Below are positions 42,556 to 50,361 of a DNA stretch of 64,000 nt, piece by piece. The first letter of the stretch is position 1, and each line of letters begins with the position of its first letter. The stretch lies in assembly GCF_041052385.1 (NCBI RefSeq), contig NZ_CP163439.1, positions 7,367,001 to 7,431,000 on the forward strand, read 5' to 3'. The notes beneath the pieces were generated by a model. The model was not told where the DNA came from, searched no databases, and worked only from the letters and a program-made list of their open reading frames with translations. The stretch is from Streptomyces sp. R28. Lineage in GTDB: Bacteria; Actinomycetota; Actinomycetes; Streptomycetales; Streptomycetaceae. A program made the position numbers and the translations under genes.

Positions 42556-43023
42556 CGCGGCGTAAGCGCTGATCAGCGCGGCATCACGAACAGCCACCGG
42601 AGAGCCGGTGGCCGGAGTCTGGAGGCTTCGGGGCTGGACACGGGAGGCAGGCTAGCGGGACCGGCGGGGACGGCTCCACCCGTTTTTGACGGCACGGACC
42701 CGCACGCCTTCGAATCCCCCACCGCCCTCGACACCTGGCTGGCCTGGATCAAGGTCGCCAAGAAGGGCTCGGGCATCCGCTCCGTCACCGCCGCCGAGGT
42801 CAACGACGTGGCCCTCTGCCACGGCTGGATCACGGGTCGGCGCAGGAGTCTGGACGCCGCGAAGGCGGACGGACGGTGGGCGGCGGCGCACGAGTCGCAG
42901 AAGCACGCGGGCGTCCCCGGGGAACTCGCGGCCGCAGTGGCCCAAGCAGGGGCGGCGGGCGCGAAGTTGGAGGCGGGGGCCGAGATCGGGAGCCGGCCCC
43001 CGCCGAAGGTCAGGCGTTCCTGA
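42556..43023 (+). pseudogene. Decayed YdeI/OmpD-associated family gene
   Basis: The open frame has no usable start codon before GTG 42808. It reads PVFDGTDPHAFESPTALDTW, then IKVAKKGSGIRSVTAAEV, NDVALCHGWITGRRRSLD, AAKADGRWAAAHESQ..., pieces of the YdeI/bacteriocin-protection-like family in order. About ten residues are missing after TWLAW, about 40 residues (the FTPRRPRS-type block) are missing after RRRSLD, and the C terminus is cut. Decay by in-frame deletions is the simplest explanation. The end overlaps the convergent YceI gene. Confidence 0.65.
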
Positions 43024-43564
43024 TCGCCGAAATGTCGAAGATGAGCTTGATCTTGTCCGAGACGAGAACCCCACCCGTCTCCAGCGCGGCGTTCCAGGTC
43101 AGGCCCCACTCCGAGCGCAGGATCTCCGCCTTGCCCTCGAAGCCGACGCGCTCGTTGCCGAAGGGGTCCTTCGCGGCGCCGTTGAACTCGAGGTCGATGG
43201 TGAGCGGTTTGGTGGTGCCGAGGATCGTCAGGTCGCCGGTGATGCGGTAGTCGTCGCCGTCGAGGGCCTGCGCCGAGGTCGAGCGGAAGGTCATCGTCGG
43301 GAACTCGTCCGTCTTGAAGAAGTCCGCGCTCTTGAGGTGCGCGTCGCGGTCCGCGGAGCCCGTGTCGATGCTCTCCATCTTGACGTCGATGGACGCCGTG
43401 GACGCGGACGGTTCGCTGCCGTCCAGGTGCAGCGAGCCGCTGAAGTCGAGGAACTTACCCTTGACGTTGGTGACCATGGCGTGGCGGACGGTGAAGCCGA
43501 TCGTGGAATGGGCCGTGTCGATCGTGTAGTCGCCGGTCAGGGCGGTCAGGTCGGGGTTCGCCAT
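43010..43564 (-). CDS. YceI-family lipocalin-like protein
   Basis: 184 residues. YceI beta-barrel fold: DYTIDTAHSTIGFTVRHAMV at the start, FDFSG-type FLDFSGSLHLDG, DAHLKSADFFKTDEFPTM and DLTILGTTKPLTIDLEFNG. Members bind polyisoprenoid or other hydrophobic molecules; there is no signal peptide, so a cytoplasmic form. ATG 43564 has AAGGAG upstream. The intergenic region upstream contains several dyads (43590-43658). Confidence 0.9.
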   Translation of the reverse strand: MANPDLTALTGDYTIDTAHSTIGFTVRHAMVTNVKGKFLDFSGSLHLDGSEPSASTASIDVKMESIDTGSADRDAHLKSADFFKTDEFPTMTFRSTSAQALDGDDYRITGDLTILGTTKPLTIDLEFNGAAKDPFGNERVGFEGKAEILRSEWGLTWNAALETGGVLVSDKIKLIFDISAIRNA

Positions 43565-43589
43565 GACGTGCTCCTTCGGAGTGGTGGAA

Positions 43590-43658
43590 TTGATGTTGAA
43601 TCTTTAACTACATCAACGCGACCGACCGTAGGCGTATTCCATTCAGGGTTCAACATCA
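43590..43658. promoter_or_regulatory. Dyads in the YceI/lyase divergent promoter region
   Basis: TTGATGT ... ACATCAA (43590-43596 and 43610-43616) is one dyad. TGATGTTGAA (43591-43600) is also repeated inverted as TTCAACATCA (43649-43658), 48 bp apart. This AT-rich block separates the YceI gene from the PL8 gene and looks like a pair of repressor sites, possibly of MarR type. Confidence 0.5.
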
Positions 43659-43706
43659 TCCGCAAAGTGTTGGCGTGATTACGGTGAGGTGGTAGATGCC
43701 CAAGGC

Positions 43707-46064
43707 ATGACCTCTCAGCGCACAGGGCTCACGAGACCCACCCGCCGAGCCGTCCTGCTCGCGGCGGCGCTCCTGGCCGCGGCCACGGCCACGACCGCCA
43801 CCGCTCCTGCCGCCCGCGCCGCCGACCCCGACCCCTACGACGCCCTCCGCCTGCGCTGGCTCGACATCGCGCTCGGCGCCGACTACGACCCGAGGGCCGA
43901 GCCGTACGCCGCCCGCCTCGCCGAAACGGGCACCCTCGCCCGCGGCTTCCGGGCCACCATGGCCCCCACCCCCACCTCCCTCTGGCCCGGCCACCCCTAC
44001 GACCCACCCGCCGGCATCACCCAGAGCTACGGCCGCCTGTGGACGATGGCCCAGGCCTACGTCCAGCCCGGCACCGGCTCCACCGCCGACCCGGCCCTCC
44101 TCGCCGACGTCCTGCGGGGCCTCGACCACCTCGCCGTCACGATCTACAACCCCTCCACCACCCGCTACGGCAACTGGTGGGAGTGGCAGATCGGCAGCCC
44201 CCGCCTGCTGATGGACCTCACCGCCGCCCTGTACGACCACCTCACCGAGGCGCAGATCGCCGCCGCCTGCGCGGCCGTCGACCACTTCATCCCGGACGCG
44301 ATGCTGACCGACTACTCCGGCACCTCCACCGGCGCCAACCGGGTCGACCTCTGCCGCGGCGTCGCCCTGCGCGGCATCCTCGGCCGGAGCCCGGCGAAGG
44401 TCGCACTCGCCCGCGACGCGCTGTCCCCGGTCTTCCCGTACGTCACGAAGGGCGACGGCCTCTACGCCGACGGCTCGTTCGTCCAGCACACCTGGGTCGC
44501 CTACTCCGGCACCTACGGCCAGGTCCTCCTCGACGGCCTCGGCCGCCTCTTCGCCCTGCTCGCCGGATCCGAGTGGGAGGTGACCGACCCCGACAGGCAG
44601 ATCGTCCTCGACAGCGTCGAGCGCGCATACGCCCCGCTCATCCACGACGGGTTGATGATGGACGGCGTCAACGGCCGTGCCATCAGCCGGGGTTACCTCA
44701 AGAGCGACGACCGGCACGTCATGCGCAGCGACCACTTCCACGGGCAGGGCGTCATCGCCGCCATGGCCCTGCTCGCGGGCGGCGCGAGCGCGGCGGAACG
44801 GGAGCGCTGGTACGGCCGTATCAAGGGATGGATCGAACGGGACACGGTGACACCCATCTTGACGGCGCGCCAGTTCGGCGTCGCGGACCTCGCCCGACTG
44901 CACGCCGTCGCCGAGTCACCGGTCCCGGGCACCCCCGAACCGACCGGCCACCACCTCTTCGCCGCCATGGACCGAGCCGTCCACCGCCGCCCCGGCTTCG
45001 TCGCCAACATCGCCATGGCCAGCGACCGCATCGCGTACTACGAGTGCGGCAACGGCGAGAACCCGCGCGGCTGGCACACCGGTGCCGGGATGCTCTCCTG
45101 GTGGGCCGACGGCCTCGGCGACCGGGCCGATCAGTACACGGACTGGTACTGGCCGACCGTCGACTGGTACCGCCTCCCGGGCACGACCGTCTCCACGAAG
45201 CGCCTCCCGGACAAGGCGGGCGGCGAATGGGGCGAGCCCAAGCCCGACGTGCGGTGGGTCGGCGGCACGACCGACGGCGAGTACGCGGCGATCGGGCAGC
45301 ACCTGAAAGGCCTGGGGTCGACGCTCGAGGCCCGCAAGTCGTGGTTCTGTGCCGAGGACGCCGTGATCTGCCTCGGGGCCGGGATCACCTGCGCCGACGG
45401 AGTCCCCGTCGAGACCGTCGTCGACAACCGCAAACTGGGGGAGGGCGGCACCCAGGCCTTCGTACGCGGCCCGGGCTGGGCGCACCTGGAGGGCCACGGC
45501 GGCTGGGTGGTGCCGTACGGCGATCTGCGCACCCTGCGCGAGGACCGCACCGGTGCCTGGGCCGACATCAACACCACCAGTACGACGGAGCGCCGCACCC
45601 GTCGGTGGCAGACCCTCTGGCTGGACCACGGCACGGACCCGACGGACGCGACGTACGTCTACGTGCTCATGCCCGGCGCGGGCCGACGCAAGGTGGCGAT
45701 CCGGGCCGCGCACGGCACCCGCTGGCTGTCGGTCCTCGCCAACGACCGTGCGCGCCAAGCGGTGCACGTCCCCTCCCTGGGGCTGACGGCGGCCAACTTC
45801 TGGCAGCCGGGTACGGCGGGACCGCTCACCGCGTCCGCCGGCGCGAGTGTGCTGCTCCGCCGCCGGGGCCGTACCGCTACGCTCTGCGTGAGCGAGCCGC
45901 CGCGCACGGGCGAGCCGCTGGAGATCACCTGGGACCACCCCGTACGCCGGATCCTGCGCGCGGACGACACGGTCGAGATCCTCGCGACGGGCCGCCGACT
46001 GCGCCTGCGTGTCACTCCGGGGATGGTATGTGCGACCCACCGATGTGAGGTGGCTCTCGGCTGA
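43707..46064 (+). CDS. Secreted polysaccharide lyase family 8 (hyaluronate/chondroitin/xanthan lyase type)
   Basis: 785 residues. A Tat-like signal (TRPTRRAVLLAAALLAAATA) precedes an alpha/alpha-toroid domain (about 45-380) and beta-sandwich domains. The PL8 catalytic residues are visible: Asn in GNWWEWQIGSP, His in FVQHTWVAYSG and Tyr nine residues later (YSGTYG), and the Arg of NGRAISR. It should cleave uronic-acid polysaccharides by beta-elimination; which one cannot be read. ATG 43707 is used; a GTG at 43689 in frame has slightly better purines upstream and would add six residues. Confidence 0.88.
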   Translation: MTSQRTGLTRPTRRAVLLAAALLAAATATTATAPAARAADPDPYDALRLRWLDIALGADYDPRAEPYAARLAETGTLARGFRATMAPTPTSLWPGHPYDPPAGITQSYGRLWTMAQAYVQPGTGSTADPALLADVLRGLDHLAVTIYNPSTTRYGNWWEWQIGSPRLLMDLTAALYDHLTEAQIAAACAAVDHFIPDAMLTDYSGTSTGANRVDLCRGVALRGILGRSPAKVALARDALSPVFPYVTKGDGLYADGSFVQHTWVAYSGTYGQVLLDGLGRLFALLAGSEWEVTDPDRQIVLDSVERAYAPLIHDGLMMDGVNGRAISRGYLKSDDRHVMRSDHFHGQGVIAAMALLAGGASAAERERWYGRIKGWIERDTVTPILTARQFGVADLARLHAVAESPVPGTPEPTGHHLFAAMDRAVHRRPGFVANIAMASDRIAYYECGNGENPRGWHTGAGMLSWWADGLGDRADQYTDWYWPTVDWYRLPGTTVSTKRLPDKAGGEWGEPKPDVRWVGGTTDGEYAAIGQHLKGLGSTLEARKSWFCAEDAVICLGAGITCADGVPVETVVDNRKLGEGGTQAFVRGPGWAHLEGHGGWVVPYGDLRTLREDRTGAWADINTTSTTERRTRRWQTLWLDHGTDPTDATYVYVLMPGAGRRKVAIRAAHGTRWLSVLANDRARQAVHVPSLGLTAANFWQPGTAGPLTASAGASVLLRRRGRTATLCVSEPPRTGEPLEITWDHPVRRILRADDTVEILATGRRLRLRVTPGMVCATHRCEVALG

Positions 46065-46218
46065 CGACTTTGTGCGGCCCCCACAACGCGGATGCCCTCT
46101 GAGCAGTCGGAAGGGCTGCATGCGGTGACGGTTCTGTTCAGTGGTACCAGTAAAACGCTCCGGAGACTGTACGGAGTCAACGGCTCGCTTTCCTTCGTGT
46201 CCTTCGTAAGGTCGCTAC

Positions 46219-47802
46219 ATGACCGTTTTGGATGAGGCACCGGGTGAGCCGATCGACGCCCGCGGGCGGACGGCCGAGCTGCACGAGATCCGTGCGCAGG
46301 CGCTGGCCGGCCCGAGCGAGAAGGCGACCACGGCGCAGCACGCCAAGGGCAAGCTGACCGCCCGGGAGCGGATCGAGCTGCTCCTGGACCCGGGCACCTT
46401 CCGGGAGGTCGAGCAACTGCGCCGGCACCGCGCGACCGGCTTCGGCCTGGAGACCAAGAAGCCGTACACCGACGGTGTCATCACCGGCTGGGGCACGGTG
46501 GAGGGCCGTACGGTCTTCGTCTACGCGCACGACTTCCGTATCTTCGGCGGCGCGCTGGGCGAGGCCCACGCCACGAAGATCCACAAGATCATGGACATGG
46601 CCATCGCGGCGGGCGCGCCCCTGGTCTCCCTGAACGACGGCGCGGGCGCCCGTATCCAGGAGGGCGTCTCGGCGCTCGCCGGCTACGGCGGCATCTTCCA
46701 GCGCAATACCAAGGCGTCCGGTGTCATCCCGCAGATCTCGGTGATGCTCGGCCCGTGCGCGGGCGGCGCGGCGTACAGCCCCGCCCTGACGGACTTCGTC
46801 TTCATGGTCCGCGAGACGTCGCAGATGTTCATCACCGGCCCCGACGTGGTCAAGGCGGTGACGGGCGAGGAGATCACCCAGAACGGCCTGGGCGGCGCGG
46901 ACGTGCACGCCGAGACCTCGGGCGTCTGCCACTTCGCGTACGACGACGAGGAGACGTGCATCGCCGAGGTGCGCTACCTGCTGTCGTTGCTGCCCCAGAA
47001 CAACCGCGAGAACCCGCCCCGGGCGGACTCCACGGACGCCGCCGACCGCCGGTCGGACGTCCTGCTGGACCTGGTCCCGGCGGACGGCAACCGGCCGTAC
47101 GACATGGCCAAGGTCATCGAGGAGATCGTCGACGACGGCGAGTACCTGGAGGTCCACGAGCGCTGGGCGCGCAACATCATCTGCGCGCTGGCCCGCCTCG
47201 ACGGCCAGGTCGTGGGCATCGTGGCCAACCAGCCCCAGTCCCTCGCCGGTGTCCTGGACATCGAGGCATCGGAAAAAGCTGCGCGCTTTGTCCAGATGTG
47301 TGACGCTTTTAACATCCCGATCGTCACTTTCCTGGACGTCCCCGGGTTCCTCCCGGGCGTCGACCAGGAACACGGCGGAATCATCCGGCACGGCGCGAAG
47401 CTCCTCTACGCCTACTGCAACGCGACCGTGCCGCGGATCTCGCTGATCCTGCGCAAGGCGTACGGAGGTGCCTACATCGTCATGGACAGCCAGTCCATCG
47501 GTGCCGACCTCACCTACGCCTGGCCGACGAACGAGATCGCCGTGATGGGCGCGGAAGGTGCGGCCAACGTCATCTTCCGCCGGCAGATCGCCGAGGCCGA
47601 GGACCCCGAGGCCATGCGGGCCCGCATGGTCAAGGAGTACAAGTCCGAGCTCATGCACCCGTACTACGCGGCCGAGCGTGGCCTGGTGGACGACGTGATC
47701 GACCCCGCGGAGACCCGCGAGGTGCTCATCCGCTCCCTGGCGATGCTCCAGACCAAGCACGCCGACCTGCCGTCCCGCAAGCACGGCAACCCCCCGCAGT
47801 AA
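46219..47802 (+). CDS. accB: Acyl-CoA carboxylase beta subunit (carboxyltransferase, AccB type)
   Basis: 527 residues. The carboxyltransferase of the multisubunit acyl-CoA carboxylase; it transfers carboxyl from biotin to acyl-CoA to give malonyl- or methylmalonyl-CoA for fatty acid and polyketide synthesis. The two crotonase halves carry GAGARIQEGVSAL and GPCAGGAAYSPALTD, with the acyl pocket motif YGGAYIVMDSQSIGAD. Residue 420 is Ile, the position reported to separate acetyl-accepting AccB (Ile) from propionyl-specific PccB (Asp). AAGG lies eight bases before ATG 46219. accE follows. Confidence 0.95.
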   Translation: MTVLDEAPGEPIDARGRTAELHEIRAQALAGPSEKATTAQHAKGKLTARERIELLLDPGTFREVEQLRRHRATGFGLETKKPYTDGVITGWGTVEGRTVFVYAHDFRIFGGALGEAHATKIHKIMDMAIAAGAPLVSLNDGAGARIQEGVSALAGYGGIFQRNTKASGVIPQISVMLGPCAGGAAYSPALTDFVFMVRETSQMFITGPDVVKAVTGEEITQNGLGGADVHAETSGVCHFAYDDEETCIAEVRYLLSLLPQNNRENPPRADSTDAADRRSDVLLDLVPADGNRPYDMAKVIEEIVDDGEYLEVHERWARNIICALARLDGQVVGIVANQPQSLAGVLDIEASEKAARFVQMCDAFNIPIVTFLDVPGFLPGVDQEHGGIIRHGAKLLYAYCNATVPRISLILRKAYGGAYIVMDSQSIGADLTYAWPTNEIAVMGAEGAANVIFRRQIAEAEDPEAMRARMVKEYKSELMHPYYAAERGLVDDVIDPAETREVLIRSLAMLQTKHADLPSRKHGNPPQ

Positions 47803-47859
47803 CCCAGCGGATCCTTCGCGGTACCCCCGCGGAAACCTCTCTCACGGAGACTGTGACCT

Positions 47860-48054
47860 ATGAACACCTCTGACATCCGCGTCGAGAAGGGCCACGCCGA
47901 GCCCGAGGAAGTCGCGGCCATCACCGCGATCCTCCTGGCCCGCGCCGCCGCCCAGGCGTCCGACACCGCCCCGTCCCACCGCGGCCGCGCGAAGGCGGGC
48001 TGGCGCCGTCTGGAGCGCGAGCCCGGGTTCCGGGCCCCGCACAGCTGGCGCTGA
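47860..48054 (+). CDS. accE: Acyl-CoA carboxylase epsilon subunit
   Basis: 64 residues, the small epsilon subunit typical of actinobacterial acetyl-CoA carboxylase. The core VEKGHAEPEEVAAITAILL and the C-terminal end GWRRLEREPGFRAPHSWR match the family. It stimulates the beta subunit and aids the AccA-AccB complex. It begins 57 nt after accB with GGAG upstream, and a hairpin follows. Confidence 0.92.
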   Translation: MNTSDIRVEKGHAEPEEVAAITAILLARAAAQASDTAPSHRGRAKAGWRRLEREPGFRAPHSWR

Positions 48055-48070
48055 GCGGTTCACGACGCTT

Positions 48071-48106
48071 ACGGCCCCGTTCTCCCATGTAGGAGAGCGG
48101 GGCCGT
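48071..48106 (+). terminator. Terminator after accE
   Basis: ACGGCCCCG pairs with CGGGGCCGT (48071-48079 with 48098-48106), with an inner TCTCC/GGAGA pairing; CCCCTTT follows. Confidence 0.7.
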
Positions 48107-48625
48107 CCCCTTTGTCGGGGGCCGGAGAGGCTGCCGGCCATGAATCAGGCGTTTCAGCAAGGGGAGCGTGAAGCCGGCCACCGCAGCAACGGCGCCCTGC
48201 CCGGAGCGGCCTCCGCACGCATCCCAGCGGCCTCGCCCCGGCCGCCGTCCCTCCAGCCGCTCCTATCGGGCCGCAGCAGCGCCAGAGAGCGTCCACCAGC
48301 CTTCACCGGGCCCGCTTGCCGTCCCCCGTCGCGCGCAGGCTCACGCACGCCACGACAGCTCCGTCAGCGCCCGTTCCTCGAACAACACTCCGTACAGGCG
48401 GTTTTCGGCCTCCCTCAGCCCCACCGGAGCGCGCACCGCTCGCGGCTCCGCCACAGCGGCGACCGGGACACCCGCCGCGTCAACTCGGCCATCGACAACC
48501 GGCGTTCCTGGTCCCGCCGCCCCCCGCCGTTTCCCGCGAGCCCACCTGGGCCGCCGCCCGCGCCACGGTCGCCCCCAGCCGTAACGCAGCCGCCTCCGCG
48601 CCCATCCCCCCCACCCCCCTCAAAC
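48107..48625. other. Non-coding or decayed stretch between accE and the first conservon
   Basis: About 520 bp with no intact gene. On the minus strand short fragments look protein-like: RRLSMAELTRRVSRSPLW around 48420-48520, reminiscent of a MarR-type helix-turn-helix, and ENRLYGVLFEERALTELSW around 48345-48405, in different frames. This suggests a frameshifted relic, but no family match is certain. Confidence 0.3.
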
Positions 48626-48671
48626 ACTTACGGCCCCCATCCCTCCCAAAGGAGGAACGGGGGCCGTAAGT
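48626..48671 (-). terminator. Terminator of the first conservon
   Basis: Perfect 13-bp stem ACTTACGGCCCCC / GGGGGCCGTAAGT with a 20-nt loop region, 32 nt downstream of the cvnD stop in the minus direction. Confidence 0.75.
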
Positions 48672-48702
48672 GAAACGTGCCAGAGAGGCCGCTGAGCAGC
48701 CG

Positions 48703-49284
48703 CTACCGCAGCCGCGCCATCAGCGCGTGCTCGACCAGCGTGATCAGCGCCGACTTGGCGTCCGCGCGGTGGCGGGCGTCCGTCGTGATGATCGGGGTGT
48801 CCGGACCGATCTGGAGGGCCTCACGGACCTCGTCCGGGTTGTACGGCTGGTTGCCGTCGAAGCCGTTCAGCGCGATCACGAACGGCAGCCCGCTGTTCTC
48901 GAAGTAGTCGACCGCGGGGAAGCAGTCGGCGAGACGGCGGGTGTCCACCAGCACGATGGCGCCGATGGCGCCGCGCACCAGGTCGTCCCACATGAACCAG
49001 AAGCGGTCCTGACCGGGGGTGCCGAACAGGTACAGGATCAGGTCCTGGTCCAGGGTGATACGACCGAAGTCCATGGCGACCGTCGTGGTCGTCTTGTCTC
49101 CGGTGTGAGTGAGGTCGTCGATGCCCGCCGAAGCGGAAGTCATCACGGCCTCTGTGCGCAGCGGGTTGATCTCCGAAACGGCCCCGACGAACGTGGTCTT
49201 GCCCACGCCGAAGCCACCCGCCACCACGATCTTCGCCGAGGTGGTGGAGCGGGAAGGACCGCCGCTAGAGCTTGCGAAGTCCAC
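48703..49284 (-). CDS. cvnD: Conservon Ras-like GTPase (CvnD), first conservon
   Basis: 193 residues. P-loop GGFGVGKTT; switch region LFGTPGQDRFWFMWDDL; LNGFDG in place of NKxD. Compared with Ras the DxxG Asp is Gly (GTPG) and the NKxD Lys is Gly, as is usual for CvnD. It is thought to switch at the membrane with CvnA-C in a eukaryote-like signalling complex affecting development. It overlaps cvnC by 20 nt. The core is almost identical to the second CvnD at 54026-54601, with four clear substitutions in about 180 residues. Confidence 0.93.
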   Translation of the reverse strand: MDFASSSGGPSRSTTSAKIVVAGGFGVGKTTFVGAVSEINPLRTEAVMTSASAGIDDLTHTGDKTTTTVAMDFGRITLDQDLILYLFGTPGQDRFWFMWDDLVRGAIGAIVLVDTRRLADCFPAVDYFENSGLPFVIALNGFDGNQPYNPDEVREALQIGPDTPIITTDARHRADAKSALITLVEHALMARLR

Positions 49285-49843
49285 TGAGCACCCTTTCGAG
49301 CAGTGTCACGTCTGGCTGGCCGCCGGCGTTCTCGTCGCCGCCGGGCTGATGGATGGCGACCAGGCCCGCCTCCGCCAAGTCGGCGACGAGGATTCTGGCC
49401 ACGCCGAGAGGGATCGTCAGGAGGGCGGAGACTTCCGCCACCGACTTGATCTCGCGGCAGAGGTTGCAGATCCGCTGATGCTCGGGCAACTGGCCCTGCA
49501 TCTGGTGCGGCTGCGCGGTGGTGTGCACCAGCGCCTCGATGGCGAGCTGGTAGCGCGGGCGCGTCCGTCCGCCGGTCATGGCGTACGGACGCACCAGGGG
49601 GTTGTTCGTCGAACCGGCGGGCGCCGGCTCAGGAGCGCGGCGCTGCGGCTGCACCGGCTGGATACGCGGCGCCGACGGCTGGTCGTACGGCGAGGGGCCG
49701 GGGCCCTGGGGTGCGTACGGCTGCCGCTGGCTCGGTGTGGAGGGGAAGTTGTAACGGTTCGGGTTCTGGGAACCGTCGTTCTGGCCCTGGCCAGGGCCGT
49801 ACGACCAATTACCCGACGATGAACCGCCTGGGGGTGTTGCCAC
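49265..49843 (-). CDS. cvnC: Conservon DUF742 protein (CvnC), first conservon
   Basis: 192 residues. A Pro/Gln/Gly-rich disordered N-terminal third is followed by the DUF742 winged-helix-like domain (NPLVRPYAMTGGRTRPRYQ to the end ERVLSGLRKL). The start is GTG 49843 with GGAGGAGGAG upstream; the frame is open to 49873 but without similarity. It is 94 nt after cvnB and overlaps cvnD. Confidence 0.9.
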   Translation of the reverse strand: MATPPGGSSSGNWSYGPGQGQNDGSQNPNRYNFPSTPSQRQPYAPQGPGPSPYDQPSAPRIQPVQPQRRAPEPAPAGSTNNPLVRPYAMTGGRTRPRYQLAIEALVHTTAQPHQMQGQLPEHQRICNLCREIKSVAEVSALLTIPLGVARILVADLAEAGLVAIHQPGGDENAGGQPDVTLLERVLSGLRKL

Positions 49844-49937
49844 TTTCTCTCCTCCTCCGACTGTGCCTGGCACCCATCTGTGGAGCCGCGTCCCGAAACT
49901 TTACGGCCACGGGACGCCAAAACGCACCGACTGTCTG

Positions 49938-50360
49938 TTAGTTGAGCAGGCTGCCTTGGAGCTCCGCACGCAGGTCCGGCGTGAGGACGGTACCGGCACG
50001 GTCGACCAGAAGCGCCATCTCGTACCCAATGAGGCCGATGTCCGCCTCGGGGTGGGCCAGAACGGCGAGCGACGAACCGTCGGAGATGGACATGAGGAAG
50101 AGGAATCCCCGCTCCATCTCCACAACTGTCTGGTTAACGCTTCCACCCTCGAAGATGCGGGAGGCGCCTGCCGTCAGAGACGTCAGACCGGAGGCGACGG
50201 CCGCGAGCTGGTCGGCGCGGTCGCGCGGGAAGCCTTCGGACATCGCCAGAAGGAGTCCGTCGGCGGAGACCACCACCGTGTGCGACACCCCGGGGGTGTT
50301 GTCCACGAAGTTGGTGATCAACCAGTTCAGGTTCTGTGCCGCCTGGCTCATCGGGCTCAC
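49938..50360 (-). CDS. cvnB: Conservon roadblock/LC7-domain protein (CvnB), first conservon
   Basis: 140 residues, MSPMSQAAQNLNWLITNF.... Roadblock/LC7 fold proteins act with small GTPases, and this one is predicted to link CvnA and CvnD. The start is GTG 50360, with AGGAG at the cvnA end seven bases upstream, so cvnB is coupled to cvnA; ATG 50351 is an alternative. The second-conservon copy begins with the analogous MSQMSQAAQ. Confidence 0.9.
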   Translation of the reverse strand: MSPMSQAAQNLNWLITNFVDNTPGVSHTVVVSADGLLLAMSEGFPRDRADQLAAVASGLTSLTAGASRIFEGGSVNQTVVEMERGFLFLMSISDGSSLAVLAHPEADIGLIGYEMALLVDRAGTVLTPDLRAELQGSLLN

Positions 50361-50361
50361 A

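Noticed and set aside
42566..42600. Chloramphenicol-type translational attenuator leader before the MFS gene
   Set aside because: A short M-P-R frame meets the palindrome, but there is no ribosome site and no stem covering the MFS ribosome site could be drawn convincingly.
42700..42720. tRNA T-arm-like sequence (TTCGAATCCCC)
   Set aside because: No acceptor or anticodon stems around it; it lies inside the decayed YdeI frame.
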